Assembly: GCF_000737705.1 (NCBI RefSeq) | Contig: NZ_JPRH01000005.1 | Span: 62,001 to 126,000, forward strand | Reading direction: 5' to 3' | Source: Chryseobacterium soli | GTDB lineage: Bacteria; Bacteroidota; Bacteroidia; Flavobacteriales; Weeksellaceae | Length of the DNA: 64,000 nucleotides | In this document: positions 23,956-34,397 of the stretch, piece after piece | How positions within the stretch are numbered: the stretch's first letter is position 1 | How the letters are laid out: every line of letters begins with the position of its first letter | Translations under genes and position numbers: made by a program | The notes under the pieces: model-generated | What the model saw: the letters and a program-made list of their open reading frames with translations, nothing else | The model's database searches: none | What the model was told of the DNA's origin: nothing

Positions 23956-25475
23956 TTACAGCACTACTTTTTCTATCATTTGTACCGCTGATTTCCGGTC
24001 TTCCAAGGCATTCAGTACATCGAAAATTTTGTCGGACCAGCCTGCGATAAGGTATACATCATTTTTTCTAACATCCAAAGGCTGTCTTCCATAACCCGCC
24101 AAATCAAAAATATACAATTTTGCATTGGGATTGTGATACTTTTGTATCGGTTCCAGGAGTTTTCAAATGAATGTGTATTTCCATTGCTGTTCCACATTTG
24201 CGTGTCGGTAAACAGCATTACTTTATCTACATTTTCTCTTCTGCTGATCAAATCTTCGATCACCAAATATCCGTTGGTAGAATACCCTACTTCACCTTCG
24301 CGTTTGTAGAACTCGTTAACGTTTCTCAGGATGCTGTTTTTAGGCATCGAAACTCTTTTCCAACGATCACCAAACATTCCGGTGATTACATTTTTGCATT
24401 GTGACTGAAGAATCATCGACATCAAAAGTCCGATATCGTACAGCAAAATTTTACTTTTCGGGGAAACCGGCTGCTGCATCGAACCTGAAACATCTGCCGC
24501 AATCACCACTGAAGTACCGAAACCAAAACCTTTGATATTTTTAGCACTTACCAATACAGCTTCTTCCAATGTTTCCAACACTGTAGAAAGATAGGGTGAA
24601 TCGATTGTTTTCAATTCTCTGTACGCTACCAAAAATCTGAATGGCAATTGTTTTGAGTTTCTTACTGCTTTTTCATCTGCCAGATAATGACAGACTTTGG
24701 ACATCGCATCCGGAGAAACGCCTGCTTCCAGTATATTTCTCAGGTTTCTAAGCGTTGCCATATAACCAAGCTTGTTACTGAAGATCAATTCTTCCCATTT
24801 GTTTTTGAAAGCGGATTTTCTTTCTGCTTCACTGGCAAACCGGGTCTGTCCCAACACAGAAAGCTCTACTTCCCATGTATAAGGCGTTTGCAATGAATCG
24901 CTCACAATTTTATTGAAAATGATCTGCTGATTTTCGTCTTTTGCTTTCGGGTGAACCAAAAACAAGGCATCTTTCAGGGTTACTTCAGCTTTCCGGTTGT
25001 ATTTTGCAAACTGGTATTCATCAAATTTGTTGAAAGATTTTACCAGACCTTTCTGAATCTGCTTTGAAAGTCTGTTCAGTTTTTTCACCTCCGTTCTTTC
25101 GTTGGCCAATTGGTAATAGGCCAGCAATTCTGTAATTTCATCAGCTCTTTGAATCACTCCGTCCACAGTTTTGCTTACCAAATCGGTACCAGAGGTTTGT
25201 CTTGCCAATTCGGTAGTCAATACCAATGGAATGGAACGCAGATACATTTCTTTTCTTGCATATACGGCCAGTTTTGCAACGAATTCAGGATCATTCTTCG
25301 TAATCAGAGATTGAATTCTGTTCAGTCTTTCATTCCCTTTTTCATACGTAGTATTGGATAATCCTGTGGTAACAACAGCAGTATATAGTTCTTCTGCAGG
25401 AGTCATTGTATATGCTTTTGCACCTTCGTAGTTCATTACTACATTTTTCTCTTTTCTTAAAAAATTAAATTTCAT
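23956..25475 (-). pseudogene. rsr: Ro60/Rsr-type TROVE-vWA RNA-binding protein, frameshifted near the 3' end
   Basis: The uninterrupted frame (24012-25475, 487 aa) holds a TROVE HEAT-repeat ring (about 20-300) and a vWA domain with MIDAS DVSGS near residue 330 and LFTDTQMW. After ENSW the frame turns unlike the family (CIFLIWRVME). In the -1 frame the true C-terminus continues: NPNAKLYIFDLAGYG, VYLIAGWSDKIFDVLNALE, with stop at 23956. So one base is missing, or two added, between 24136 and 24162. Rsr binds Y RNAs and works with exonucleases in RNA quality control. A shared regulated promoter and a Y-RNA array accompany it. Sequencing error is possible. Confidence 0.85.
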
Positions 25476-25536
25476 GAGTTACTGTTTTTTTATTGTTAAA
25501 CATATAAGGATTATCGTTCCTCTCTGATTTCTGATG

Positions 25537-25573
25537 CAAAGTAAAACCACAATTACGCAGTCTTTTTGCGCAG
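25537..25573 (-). promoter_or_regulatory. rsr promoter with TGCGYA direct repeat
   Basis: Minus strand: CTGCGCAAAAAGACTGCGTA (25573-25554), 10 nt, then a -7-like TACTTTG. The repeat period is 13 nt, as in the two sister promoters. It lies in the 159-bp gap between rsr and the divergent AraC-type gene and could control both. Confidence 0.75.
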
Positions 25574-25634
25574 TTTTATTTTTTCTAAAAAGTTTTCATT
25601 TTTTTATTGTTTACTTTTGTAATGGATTATTTGT

Positions 25635-26519
25635 ATGAAAACCGAAAAACATTTTTCCATTAAAAATTTCATGGCATCTTACTTTCCTTCTGATCTTTCG
25701 AAGAAGGGTGATGAAATTGTGTTTTTATGTCTGGATGAAAACCATACTTTCCCGGAAGAACGTGTTCAGATCCACTTTTATATGATTATTGCAGGGCTCA
25801 AAGGAAGATGTAAGATCAAAGCAGGTTCTCATGAATTTTTAATAAAAGCCAACAGCATTTCTATCATTCCGGCTGCTACGTGGATAGGTATGGAAAAAAC
25901 CGCGGAAGCATTTGAAGCACAGGTTATTTTATTTGATCAGGATTTCCTTAAAAAAGGTCTGGCCAATCATGAAATCCTTAATGATCTTCTGTTTATCAAT
26001 CCCCATTACCCGCCTACATTTCCTTTGAAGCGCAAACAGGTGGCAGATTTTGTATACCAATTCGGTAAGGTTGCTGAGGAAGTCAGCAGACAGGCAGCTT
26101 TCGGAATGGAAATGATTCGTTTATACTTGCTACAGATTTTATATGAATACAACCGGATTTGTGAAATATGTCTTCTTAACTCAGATACCACCATCAACAG
26201 GAAGTTTCAGATCATGCACCGCTTCCGGAAATTGGTGGATGAACAGTTTAAAACGCATAAAATGGTTGCCGACTATGCACAACAGTTACACATCAGCCCG
26301 AAATACCTCAGCGAATGTGTGGCTGAACATTTAGGCCATTCTGCGTTAAAAGTTATCCAGAACAGGATTCTTCAGGAAGCTGAAATTTCGCTGAGCTATA
26401 CAGAAAAAAGCATTAAAGAGATCTCCAATGAACTAAACTTCGGGAGTCCTGCCCATTTTGCACGGTTCATTCAGTCACATACAGGAAAAACTCCGACAGA
26501 CTTTAGAAAAAAACCGTAA
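25635..26519 (+). CDS. AraC family transcriptional regulator
   Basis: 294 aa. The N-terminal half is a cupin-like sensor domain; the C-terminal 100 residues carry the two AraC helix-turn-helices: VADYAQQLHISPKYLSECVAE and SIKEISNELNFGSPAHFARF, then the closing GKTPTDFRK. It diverges from rsr across 159 bp that contain the TGCGYA repeat. AraC proteins usually activate from sites next to -35, which is where that repeat lies, so it is a candidate regulator of rsr, the Y RNAs and the tatD operon. This link rests on position only. Confidence 0.88.
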   Translation: MKTEKHFSIKNFMASYFPSDLSKKGDEIVFLCLDENHTFPEERVQIHFYMIIAGLKGRCKIKAGSHEFLIKANSISIIPAATWIGMEKTAEAFEAQVILFDQDFLKKGLANHEILNDLLFINPHYPPTFPLKRKQVADFVYQFGKVAEEVSRQAAFGMEMIRLYLLQILYEYNRICEICLLNSDTTINRKFQIMHRFRKLVDEQFKTHKMVADYAQQLHISPKYLSECVAEHLGHSALKVIQNRILQEAEISLSYTEKSIKEISNELNFGSPAHFARFIQSHTGKTPTDFRKKP

Positions 26520-26605
26520 AATAGGCTGTATAAACCGTAATCCGTCTATTCTATCTTTTGAAGGACTGGTCTATCTTTGTTGTATTAATTTCAAATAACA
26601 ACATC

Positions 26606-27052
26606 ATGATCAAAGGATTATACGAAACCCATATTCAGGTAAGCAATCTGAATAATGCCATTCAATTTTATACGGAAGTGTTGGGATTAAAACTCGCCCA
26701 TCTCGATGAAACCAGACCTATTGCATTTTTATGGATTGGGGAAGATAAAGATTTTATGTTAGGATTATGGGAACAAAAGGAGAATCTACAGCCGAGACAT
26801 TTCGCTTTTTCATGTGATCTGCAGGATATTTTAGATTATTCTGCCGAATATCTAAAAAACAGGAATTTAAAACCTTACAACTTTTTAAAAGACGGAATGG
26901 ACAAACCTATGGTTTTTGCATGGATGCCGGCTCTAGCTATTTATTTTAATGATCCGGATGGAAATCAACTGGAATTTATTTCTATTCTGGAAGGAAAATC
27001 CCAACCCAATCTGGGTGTCATTTCTTATGATGAATGGTTGAATAATAATTAA
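26606..27052 (+). CDS. VOC family protein (glyoxalase / dioxygenase fold)
   Basis: 148 aa from MIKGLYETHIQVSNL; the frame is open from 26558 but its first 16 residues do not fit the fold. Two beta-alpha-beta-beta-beta modules are visible: ETHIQVSNLNNAIQFYTEVLGL at the start and YFNDPDGNQLEFISIL near the end (metal-ligand Glu). A cytosolic metal-dependent enzyme of unknown substrate; it could also be a resistance protein. It follows the AraC gene on the same strand. Confidence 0.85.
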   Translation: MIKGLYETHIQVSNLNNAIQFYTEVLGLKLAHLDETRPIAFLWIGEDKDFMLGLWEQKENLQPRHFAFSCDLQDILDYSAEYLKNRNLKPYNFLKDGMDKPMVFAWMPALAIYFNDPDGNQLEFISILEGKSQPNLGVISYDEWLNNN

Positions 27053-27090
27053 TTAATTCACCCAATTCTCTCGTTTATTTTTTAATTTAT

Positions 27091-27125
27091 AGGGCCAACT
27101 TGGTAACAGATTGGCCCTTTTTCTA
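27091..27125 (+). terminator. Terminator after the VOC gene
   Basis: Stem AGGGCCAA / TTGGCCCT followed by five T. It also separates the converging SWIM gene. Confidence 0.85.
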
Positions 27126-27137
27126 AATAGTAACATA

Positions 27138-28490
27138 TCATTTACTTTCTAAGTTCATCATTTTCTTCACAGCCAGGACATGCTTGCACGGACCGCGTTC
27201 TCCCTGATATTTGCTGTACCATTCGCAGGTACATCTTTCTTTTTCATGGTCCAAGATTACCGTATGATGTACACCGGTTCCTTCTACTCTGGCTTCTGTT
27301 CTGTCATACTGATCATGTAAAATGACTACTTTTCCTTCTTCAATCAGCTTTTCTGCATTTTTCATTCTGGGATTCAATCCGGAAATCCGGTCAGATTTGA
27401 AAGGCAGCCTGCGGTAGAAAAATTCTCTATCGTCAAGGTCATATCCTAATAATCCCATAGCAGCAAGTCTCCCTGTAAGACTTTCAACATTTGTAATGCT
27501 CATTTTTTCTTCCAGCACCAAAGCAGCTGTATTAAAAGATTGATTAGCATAGGCGTACTGGTCCAATGCTTCGGTCCATTCATCAGAAACATCATCAATA
27601 TGGCTCTCCAGCACTGCTCCTTCTCCTGAAAATCCCCGCCAGTTTTCTCTGGATAACGAAAAACTAAAACGGACATTTCCCATATATAGCTGCCAGGTTG
27701 TCGACTGCATAGTAGGGTGAGGAAATACTTTCATTTCATCAATATAAGGAAGTAACGGTTCCAACAGGCGCAGACGGTTTAATCCCCCGATGCAAACGGC
27801 ATCATTTGATTTTACAGGAGAAAACATGGGTTTGTTTCCTCTTATAATAAGGTAATAATCTGTTTTTACGGGTCCTTTGGGTATACCCCTAAACAATTGC
27901 TGGGTCTGGATTTTATTGAACGTGTGCCGTTTTTCTGATTCGGAAAGATATATCTGAACCGTACCCAATCCTTTGATCCATTTTACAGGCAATGGTACTT
28001 TTCTTTCGATTGTTTTATGATCTTCCTGATACAGTCCTACTTCTTTTTCACCCACGGAAAGCATTATTTTCTCGTTCTGGCGAATGCTTCCCAGTGCAGT
28101 AATCATAGGCTGATTGAAATCTACATTGGTAGTTCCGTTATCAAGAAATTCACCGTCTAAAGCATCCGGAAGAATGTCTACCCGGGCATACACACCTGCA
28201 CAGTGAGAAAATCCTTCAAAGCGCAGTCTTTCATTCCCAGCAGTGACAATCGGATCTTTAAGAAGCGACATCTGAAACGGTGACAGGTTAAAACTGGATT
28301 TAACAATATTGGAAAGCGTTATCAGGCACCGGGCTACAATGAAAGGCTGGCCAATATTTCCCCAGAAGAAACAGGGTACATCTGTGTTTTTCTGAATTTC
28401 GCTGTACTTGGATAAAAAAAGTTCCTCTGAAGAATTTTTTTTAGTCAAAGACGAAGGTCTTGAATAGGTATAAATGAGTGTATCTTCCAT
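27138..28490 (-). CDS. SWIM zinc-finger protein
   Basis: 450 aa. The C-terminus carries a SWIM motif (CTCEWYSKYQGERGPCKH: C-x-C then C-x-H). The rest is mixed alpha/beta without a motif I know. SWIM domains bind nucleic acid or protein partners. It starts 6 bp after the DUF6493-type gene and is certainly cotranscribed with it; a SWIM protein paired with a large HEAT-like protein is a known gene couple of unknown role in bacteria. Confidence 0.85.
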   Translation of the reverse strand: MEDTLIYTYSRPSSLTKKNSSEELFLSKYSEIQKNTDVPCFFWGNIGQPFIVARCLITLSNIVKSSFNLSPFQMSLLKDPIVTAGNERLRFEGFSHCAGVYARVDILPDALDGEFLDNGTTNVDFNQPMITALGSIRQNEKIMLSVGEKEVGLYQEDHKTIERKVPLPVKWIKGLGTVQIYLSESEKRHTFNKIQTQQLFRGIPKGPVKTDYYLIIRGNKPMFSPVKSNDAVCIGGLNRLRLLEPLLPYIDEMKVFPHPTMQSTTWQLYMGNVRFSFSLSRENWRGFSGEGAVLESHIDDVSDEWTEALDQYAYANQSFNTAALVLEEKMSITNVESLTGRLAAMGLLGYDLDDREFFYRRLPFKSDRISGLNPRMKNAEKLIEEGKVVILHDQYDRTEARVEGTGVHHTVILDHEKERCTCEWYSKYQGERGPCKHVLAVKKMMNLESK

Positions 28491-28496
28491 GGGTAA

Positions 28497-31190
28497 CTAT
28501 TTTAATAAAAGACTACAGACTTTCTTTAGGGTTGAGTTTTCTTTCCAGCTGTCGAGTTTATCCTGTAACCCTGCATCTATTTTAGATTGATTCAATGCGA
28601 GGATTTCGTGATAAATTTCCAAAAGCTTTTTCAGGTTGGTAATAGGCGTTTCCATCTGCAACAGTATGCTGGAAATCATTACTTCTAACGCAAGGTTGTG
28701 GTTTCTGCTTACATTCATCATATTATTTTGGATCAGATCTGTAAACCGTTTTACTGGTGCCCATTCTAGTTTTTCATGTAACCCTATTACTTCCCCAAGC
28801 CTGACATTATCAATTATCTGAAGGGAAACATGTTCCAGCCAGATCTCACAGGCTGTATTCCGAATCGTTTTATCACCATCCAGTAAGGTGGTTCCCAAAA
28901 ACAGATATCCCATACTATCCAAAGGTTTTTTTATCTGATGAAGAGCCTGCGCCGTTCTTAAGGTAAGCCCTCTTTCATAGACTTCGGACAGTCCTGAATA
29001 AAAGAGTCCAATTTTAATAATTTTAGCGATTACATGAGCAGGAGTATTGGGGAAACTCCACAGCAATGCAGGAATATCGGAAGAGTCTTTTTGTTCTGCA
29101 ATACAATATTCTAAAAAGAGCGGATGTTGTCTTTTCTCAAAGTGGTATTTGGGAATGGTGATGCTTAATTCAACCGGATAGTAAGAATTCTTTTTATTAT
29201 CTGTGGTGATCCAATTGTAGTTACCTGTGAAGAATTCCTTAGGTATTGTAGTGTATCCAAAATCTTTAAATTCTTCAAAAACCGTCTCAGGGGAGCGCGT
29301 AATTCCTGCTGTCATCCACCATGAAGGATGTGTAAACGGTCCTTTCGGGGTATTTTTCTTATTAAAAAAGAAAACCAGCAGTTCTTTATATTCTCCTTTT
29401 AGCTTTTCTTCGGCTTGCTTCAGTGCTTCATCAGTATTATCCAACGCACAACGCTGTAATGCCAGTTGCACATCATAATCATTAGGTACTATGTTTTCGT
29501 TCTGGTATATTTCAAATCTTTCTACCAATGCAGCAGGGCTGATCCAGCAAGGTTCATGGGTTACTGTTGATAAAAGTGGAATCGTATTTCCCTTCTTAAT
29601 TTTATCAAAAACATCTACGGCTATTTTTTTATACGGGCTCATCGTAAAACTTCCAAAAGAAATTCCTTCAATAGGGCCTATTTTTTTATCATAATGTTTA
29701 TACTGCTCTCTCGTACTTTCTTCGTCAAAGATCTTTCTATAGATCTTATCAAGATTTCTCAGTTCATAAGGGAATTTCTCTATGAGCATCAATCCATAAT
29801 TGATAATCATATTGCAAAGAATAATACTGTAAGGAGCTACTTCCCATTTGGCAATGGTTTTACATGCTTTTTGAAAAACAGGTTCCATTAATTTTACTGA
29901 TCCGGAATCTGCATCTCCTGCAAAACGGACTAATCCCGACAATGCAAGATCGTAATAATATGTTCCGGAATGATCAATAGCCTGTGGCAGGAAAAACATA
30001 AGGTCTTCAAAATTTTGAGGTTCCTGAACTTCATTTTCCTGATGAATCAATTCCATTCTTTCAACAGATACTTCCTCAAGTTCATAATCTTCATTACTCA
30101 GATAATCTTCCAGAATCAGTCTGGCATTGGCAAGCATATTTTCAGAATAATGAGAAATGGCCACCTTTACCCCATCGGAAGCAGGAATATATTTTTGAAT
30201 GATTTTTGCTGTCCTCAATTGGATACTTTCATCTTTACTCACAAATGCAGCACTTAAAGCCATTCCTAAATTTTCGGTATCCGTTTCTTCTTTGTGCAGC
30301 AGTTTCTCTGTAAGGACCAAACTTGCCATCAGAGTTGCCTTCACTTCCGAGCTTAATAAATTCGGGAGAAAGTTTGAAAATTCCTCACTCTTAAAGTCGG
30401 TACTTGAAACAATCTTTTTCAGATGGGCCAGAATGGTATTGACGGCTTTGGACTGTACAGAAGGAAGGCCTGCAAAAAGTTCATCCTGCAGTTCGATCAG
30501 TTCTTCGTCTGACGGTTTTAATGCTGTAAAAGCATCCATGAACCATCCTGTTACATTTTTATTGAAATTTCTGTTGGAAGCCAGCAGGCATTCTTTCAAA
30601 AATCTTTTTCTTTCTATTTTTTCTTCGTTAATGAGTTTCTGAATTAAAGGAAGCCATTCTTTATAAAACGGCAGGGATCTGGACGGAAATTCGCACAGAT
30701 GCCAGAAATGCACCTTTAACGTTTCAGGATATTTTTCTAAATCGCGGGGATGATCACTTAAATGACTCCCTAAAAGTTCGGGAGAAGGCTGGATATATCC
30801 TTTCGCAGACCATTCTATAATATGCTGATAGTTGAAAGCGGTGTATTCAGCATCTACTGATTCATTGATGAAATCAGAAAACCAGGCAGGGCAGCCCCAT
30901 TCCAAAATTTCATTGGTCTGTTCCATATTCCTGAACAGGCTCCAGTAATCTTTTCCGTAATGCTTCCGGTCCATACAGACAAACGAAGCAATATCAATGA
31001 TGGAGTGTTGCTCAGCAGATCCGCTGGTATGATAGGAGTTTTTAGTCATCACTATTTTACTGATCTCTCTATCCATTTTCTTGATCGCCGGAACAAGTTC
31101 TTTTTTATCTTTTGCTTTCAGTGTTTTTAAAAAGGGAATAATCTCATGTGTTTTTTCCTCACTAAGGATCTCATAAAGTCTCTCTTTCAT
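28497..31190 (-). CDS. Large helical-repeat protein (DUF6493 type)
   Basis: 897 aa, helical throughout, with HEAT-like repeats (for example VKATLMASLVLTEKLLHKEE and SIQLRTAKIIQKYIPASDGV). The N-terminus (MKERLYEILSEEKTHEIIPF) and the C-terminal NLKKLLEIYHEILALNQ match the small upstream protein. I name DUF6493 from memory of its partnership with SWIM proteins. It is likely a scaffold binding protein or RNA. It is second-last of a four-gene minus unit, ending with SWIM. Confidence 0.72.
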   Translation of the reverse strand: MKERLYEILSEEKTHEIIPFLKTLKAKDKKELVPAIKKMDREISKIVMTKNSYHTSGSAEQHSIIDIASFVCMDRKHYGKDYWSLFRNMEQTNEILEWGCPAWFSDFINESVDAEYTAFNYQHIIEWSAKGYIQPSPELLGSHLSDHPRDLEKYPETLKVHFWHLCEFPSRSLPFYKEWLPLIQKLINEEKIERKRFLKECLLASNRNFNKNVTGWFMDAFTALKPSDEELIELQDELFAGLPSVQSKAVNTILAHLKKIVSSTDFKSEEFSNFLPNLLSSEVKATLMASLVLTEKLLHKEETDTENLGMALSAAFVSKDESIQLRTAKIIQKYIPASDGVKVAISHYSENMLANARLILEDYLSNEDYELEEVSVERMELIHQENEVQEPQNFEDLMFFLPQAIDHSGTYYYDLALSGLVRFAGDADSGSVKLMEPVFQKACKTIAKWEVAPYSIILCNMIINYGLMLIEKFPYELRNLDKIYRKIFDEESTREQYKHYDKKIGPIEGISFGSFTMSPYKKIAVDVFDKIKKGNTIPLLSTVTHEPCWISPAALVERFEIYQNENIVPNDYDVQLALQRCALDNTDEALKQAEEKLKGEYKELLVFFFNKKNTPKGPFTHPSWWMTAGITRSPETVFEEFKDFGYTTIPKEFFTGNYNWITTDNKKNSYYPVELSITIPKYHFEKRQHPLFLEYCIAEQKDSSDIPALLWSFPNTPAHVIAKIIKIGLFYSGLSEVYERGLTLRTAQALHQIKKPLDSMGYLFLGTTLLDGDKTIRNTACEIWLEHVSLQIIDNVRLGEVIGLHEKLEWAPVKRFTDLIQNNMMNVSRNHNLALEVMISSILLQMETPITNLKKLLEIYHEILALNQSKIDAGLQDKLDSWKENSTLKKVCSLLLK

Positions 31191-31218
31191 TAGTCTTTAA
31201 TTTGATGAATAATTTTTT

Positions 31219-32031
31219 TCAGGTTATTTTCTTTTCCCATGCTTTCAGGTTTTCAATCAGTGCCTTGTCAGGCGCGGAATGATTCAGCTTCATTAATTCA
31301 TAATAAAGCTCCAGCAATTTTTTCAGGTTAAAAACCGGATTTTTGATGGCTGTAAGAATAGAAATTATTAGTTTTTCAAAAGTTTGGTTATATTCGGGAT
31401 TCAGATTAATATAACGAGACAACACGCTTGTTATTTTTTTAACCTGAGCGAGTCCAAAACTGATCTTTTCCCCGACCAATAATCCAAATACGGAGAGGTC
31501 GAAATCAGCTACAACTGCCCTGTTGATAAAGGCTTCAAAAGCCGTACCAGAAAAGGGTTTATCTTTACTAAAAAGCTCCGCAGAAATAAATAAACTGTAT
31601 ATTTTCTGAAATGGAAGTCCAAGTTTCATACAATCGTCCGGAAGTACAGCATTCCATGTATATTTTTTTTCAACTTCGGGGATAGTTTGCTTTTTCGCTC
31701 TCAACACCAATATCCTAATTTTCCGGACTGTGGGAATGAGATAGGTAAACAATTCAAAAAAAACTCTGCTATGATTTTTTGAGAAGGTAAGATTAACTGC
31801 ATTCAAAGAAAACTTCAATACTTTGCGATGCTCAATCGTACCTTTATTTTTACTGCAGCCTAACGTGGCCAGAACAGAAACAGCATTATGACCCCGATCT
31901 TTTTTCAGGGAGTTTTTTAAGATAACAATAATTTTTTCTTTCTCTTTGGGGATCAGCTTTTCCAGAAAAAGAATAATTTCCTTAATCTTATCGTGTAAAT
32001 AAATCGCTTTAAATTCGCCTTCAATGAGCAT
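31219..32031 (-). CDS. Internally shortened paralog of the DUF6493-type protein
   Basis: 270 aa from MLIEGEFKAIYL; the frame is open to 32100 but those residues are non-coding in style. The N-terminus (LHDKIKEIILFLEKLIPKEK) parallels the start of the 897-aa protein, and the C-terminus (NLKKLLELYYELMKLNHSAP) parallels its end, while about 600 residues of the middle are missing. It lies 28 bp before the large gene. It may be a relic of a duplication or a short partner subunit. Confidence 0.7.
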   Translation of the reverse strand: MLIEGEFKAIYLHDKIKEIILFLEKLIPKEKEKIIVILKNSLKKDRGHNAVSVLATLGCSKNKGTIEHRKVLKFSLNAVNLTFSKNHSRVFFELFTYLIPTVRKIRILVLRAKKQTIPEVEKKYTWNAVLPDDCMKLGLPFQKIYSLFISAELFSKDKPFSGTAFEAFINRAVVADFDLSVFGLLVGEKISFGLAQVKKITSVLSRYINLNPEYNQTFEKLIISILTAIKNPVFNLKKLLELYYELMKLNHSAPDKALIENLKAWEKKIT

Positions 32032-32147
32032 AAATTGATTCTTGGCAACTAAAATAACAAAAATCAATTTACATATCCCACAAAAGTGAGTTTTTAACAA
32101 AACATTAAAACTTTGACGGATAACGTTTTACGCGTTCGATAAAGAAT

Positions 32148-34397
32148 TTACGTTTTTAACAATAATTCAATTAAAATTTCAGCTTCAAAATCAAGAGTCC
32201 ATAATCGCTCTTCTCCGTGCCAAAAGCTGTAAAGCTCCGAAAATTCGGTAGTTTTAAATAATCTAAATCGTACTTCATCTTTAGGGGTTATGATGTCGCA
32301 GTGTATGGCTCTTGTTTCCACATCTATGGTAAAGTGGGCATCAATTCCCATCGGATAAAAACAGTCGGCTTCAATAATTCCCTTTTTCTTTTCAATATGA
32401 TAGAAAAAAACATTTGAAAATTCTTTGTGAAGTGTATTGGTATAAGTTTCCAGTTTTTCTCCATCCTCCAAAAAATAGTACATATTATAAGTTCCCAGAA
32501 AAGCCACTTTCAGTTTGGAATGATGAGTGAGAAGTTCTACGGTCTGCAGATGTGATCCTTCCTGAGCGTACTGTATTTTTTCCAGCTTAAAATCAAAAAA
32601 AGGAAATGCCTCTTTCCCGGGAATGAGGTCCTCTATATTTCTGTAGTATTCGTTATTGACAGGGCTGACATTGAAGAAATACTCTTTCTCAAATAACTCT
32701 CTTGAAAAAAAACGTGGCCTTCCAAGACTTCTTTCTGTATAACTTACTGCTTCTCCCCTGTTATTAAAGTTGACGGTGATCCCATCCGAGCCCAATAATG
32801 GAGATATATGTGGGTAAAATATCTTGGTTCCGGAAACAAGATTACCGGAAGCGGCATCATAGGTTACGCTGCTTACCAGCCTGAAATAATTGTCATAAAC
32901 AGCTGTGCCTGTAAACTTAACTATACTCCAGGTATCATCATTTCGTACGATAAAATCGTATATTATATAGTTATTCTGCTTTCTTTTATTGTAATAGATT
33001 TTATTTCTTCCGTCCGTAAAATGAGCAAGATCTGTAATTTCTTTTACTTCATCATGATAGCTTTCTATGTATTCAATGTAGTGTTTGTCTTTAAAATCTT
33101 CTTTAGAAACAGCCTTAGCATTTATTCTTTTGACCAGTTTTCCATTTTCGAAGCTTTCTACTGAATATTCGTAAAGATTTTCTGTTTCGGATTTGGTGAT
33201 GATTTCATCCAGATGATTTTTGTACACCAATTGGTAAGAAACCACAGGATTTAAAAGTTCCGGGATCTCCGGTGATGCAGAGAGGAAGTATTTTCCATAT
33301 TCGGAATCAAAGAAGCCTGAATCTTTAAGGTCTTGAATTGTATGATCTGTACCATGCCAGCCATCTTCTTCATAAATCGTTTCTGATGCTAACCGGCCGG
33401 TTGAATCATAGGTAAAACTGTCCAGAGGTGAATATTTGGAATCATAGTAATAGGCATATTTTGTACACGACTCTATATTTCCATGCTGATCTGTACATTT
33501 CAGGAAAATGCATTTCCCCAGCAGGTCCACAACTTTAATGAGCGTTTCATTTAAAACACCATTCCTGTACTGCTCAATCTTCCATTTTGTAAAGCCATTT
33601 TTTTTCTCTTCTACATAATGAAGCTCGGTATATTGTTCTGTCAGAGCAACAGATTCACCTTCCTCAATGAAATAACTGATGGCCGAAATTTTAAATTTTA
33701 CAAAATGCTCAATACGCTTTAAAGTACCGTTAGTATATCCTTTTTTAATGAAACTTTTTTCAAAAAAAGCCTGCTGTAATGTAATTTCTCTTTCTTCTCC
33801 AAAACCGGAGTAATAAGTGCAGGTTTCAATTTCCGGAGTATCACCTGATGGGGTAAAGGGGAAAAAATTCAGGTAATACGAGCTGGAAACTTCCAATTGA
33901 TGGAGGGCTGAAAATTCCTGCAGCTGTCTTTCGATTTCCTCTTTTTTAAGCAATGGTATTCCAGTGTCAAAATAATAAAAATTCAGTTTTTCATTGGAAT
34001 CTGAATATACTGTTTTTTGATTGTGATATTCTTCTTTGCTGTGATGGTACATTGAAATGACACGTCTCTGAGCATCTTCCACCCTGAAAAAATCTTTTTC
34101 AAGCAGTAATTTATTGTAGCATCTTTCATGGACTAGCTTACAGGTTCCGAGTTGCTTTTCTCTTATAATATTGACTCCGTTGAGAAAAATATTTTCAAAT
34201 AGAATTTCTTCATCGTTTATCTTTTCATCAGCAAAATAAAAAGAAATGCAATAGATCACACCTTTATGGTAATGTTCTGTCTTCTCCAGTCTTTCACCGG
34301 TATATATGTGTTTAAGATAGGTGATGTTCTCATGAAGCTGTGTTTCATCAAGAGTCGTTTTTTTATCTCTTTTTGTATATCGTATCTTTTTTTTCAT
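32148..34397 (-). CDS. Large unknown protein with YD/MORN-like repeats
   Basis: 749 aa with no signal peptide. Beta-rich with repeated short units of the type Y.DS.G.L.S.T.Y (SFTYDSTGRLASETIYEEDG, YDNYFRLVSSVTYDAASGNL), as in the YwqK or Rhs-like repeat families, but without an Rhs core. No catalytic motif found. First of the minus unit that continues with the DUF6493-type and SWIM genes. Cytosolic, role unknown. Confidence 0.7.
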   Translation of the reverse strand: MKKKIRYTKRDKKTTLDETQLHENITYLKHIYTGERLEKTEHYHKGVIYCISFYFADEKINDEEILFENIFLNGVNIIREKQLGTCKLVHERCYNKLLLEKDFFRVEDAQRRVISMYHHSKEEYHNQKTVYSDSNEKLNFYYFDTGIPLLKKEEIERQLQEFSALHQLEVSSSYYLNFFPFTPSGDTPEIETCTYYSGFGEEREITLQQAFFEKSFIKKGYTNGTLKRIEHFVKFKISAISYFIEEGESVALTEQYTELHYVEEKKNGFTKWKIEQYRNGVLNETLIKVVDLLGKCIFLKCTDQHGNIESCTKYAYYYDSKYSPLDSFTYDSTGRLASETIYEEDGWHGTDHTIQDLKDSGFFDSEYGKYFLSASPEIPELLNPVVSYQLVYKNHLDEIITKSETENLYEYSVESFENGKLVKRINAKAVSKEDFKDKHYIEYIESYHDEVKEITDLAHFTDGRNKIYYNKRKQNNYIIYDFIVRNDDTWSIVKFTGTAVYDNYFRLVSSVTYDAASGNLVSGTKIFYPHISPLLGSDGITVNFNNRGEAVSYTERSLGRPRFFSRELFEKEYFFNVSPVNNEYYRNIEDLIPGKEAFPFFDFKLEKIQYAQEGSHLQTVELLTHHSKLKVAFLGTYNMYYFLEDGEKLETYTNTLHKEFSNVFFYHIEKKKGIIEADCFYPMGIDAHFTIDVETRAIHCDIITPKDEVRFRLFKTTEFSELYSFWHGEERLWTLDFEAEILIELLLKT

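Noticed and set aside
24136..24162. Programmed -1 frameshift in rsr
   Set aside because: No slippery heptamer in the correct phase and no downstream stimulator is evident; single-base loss or error is simpler.
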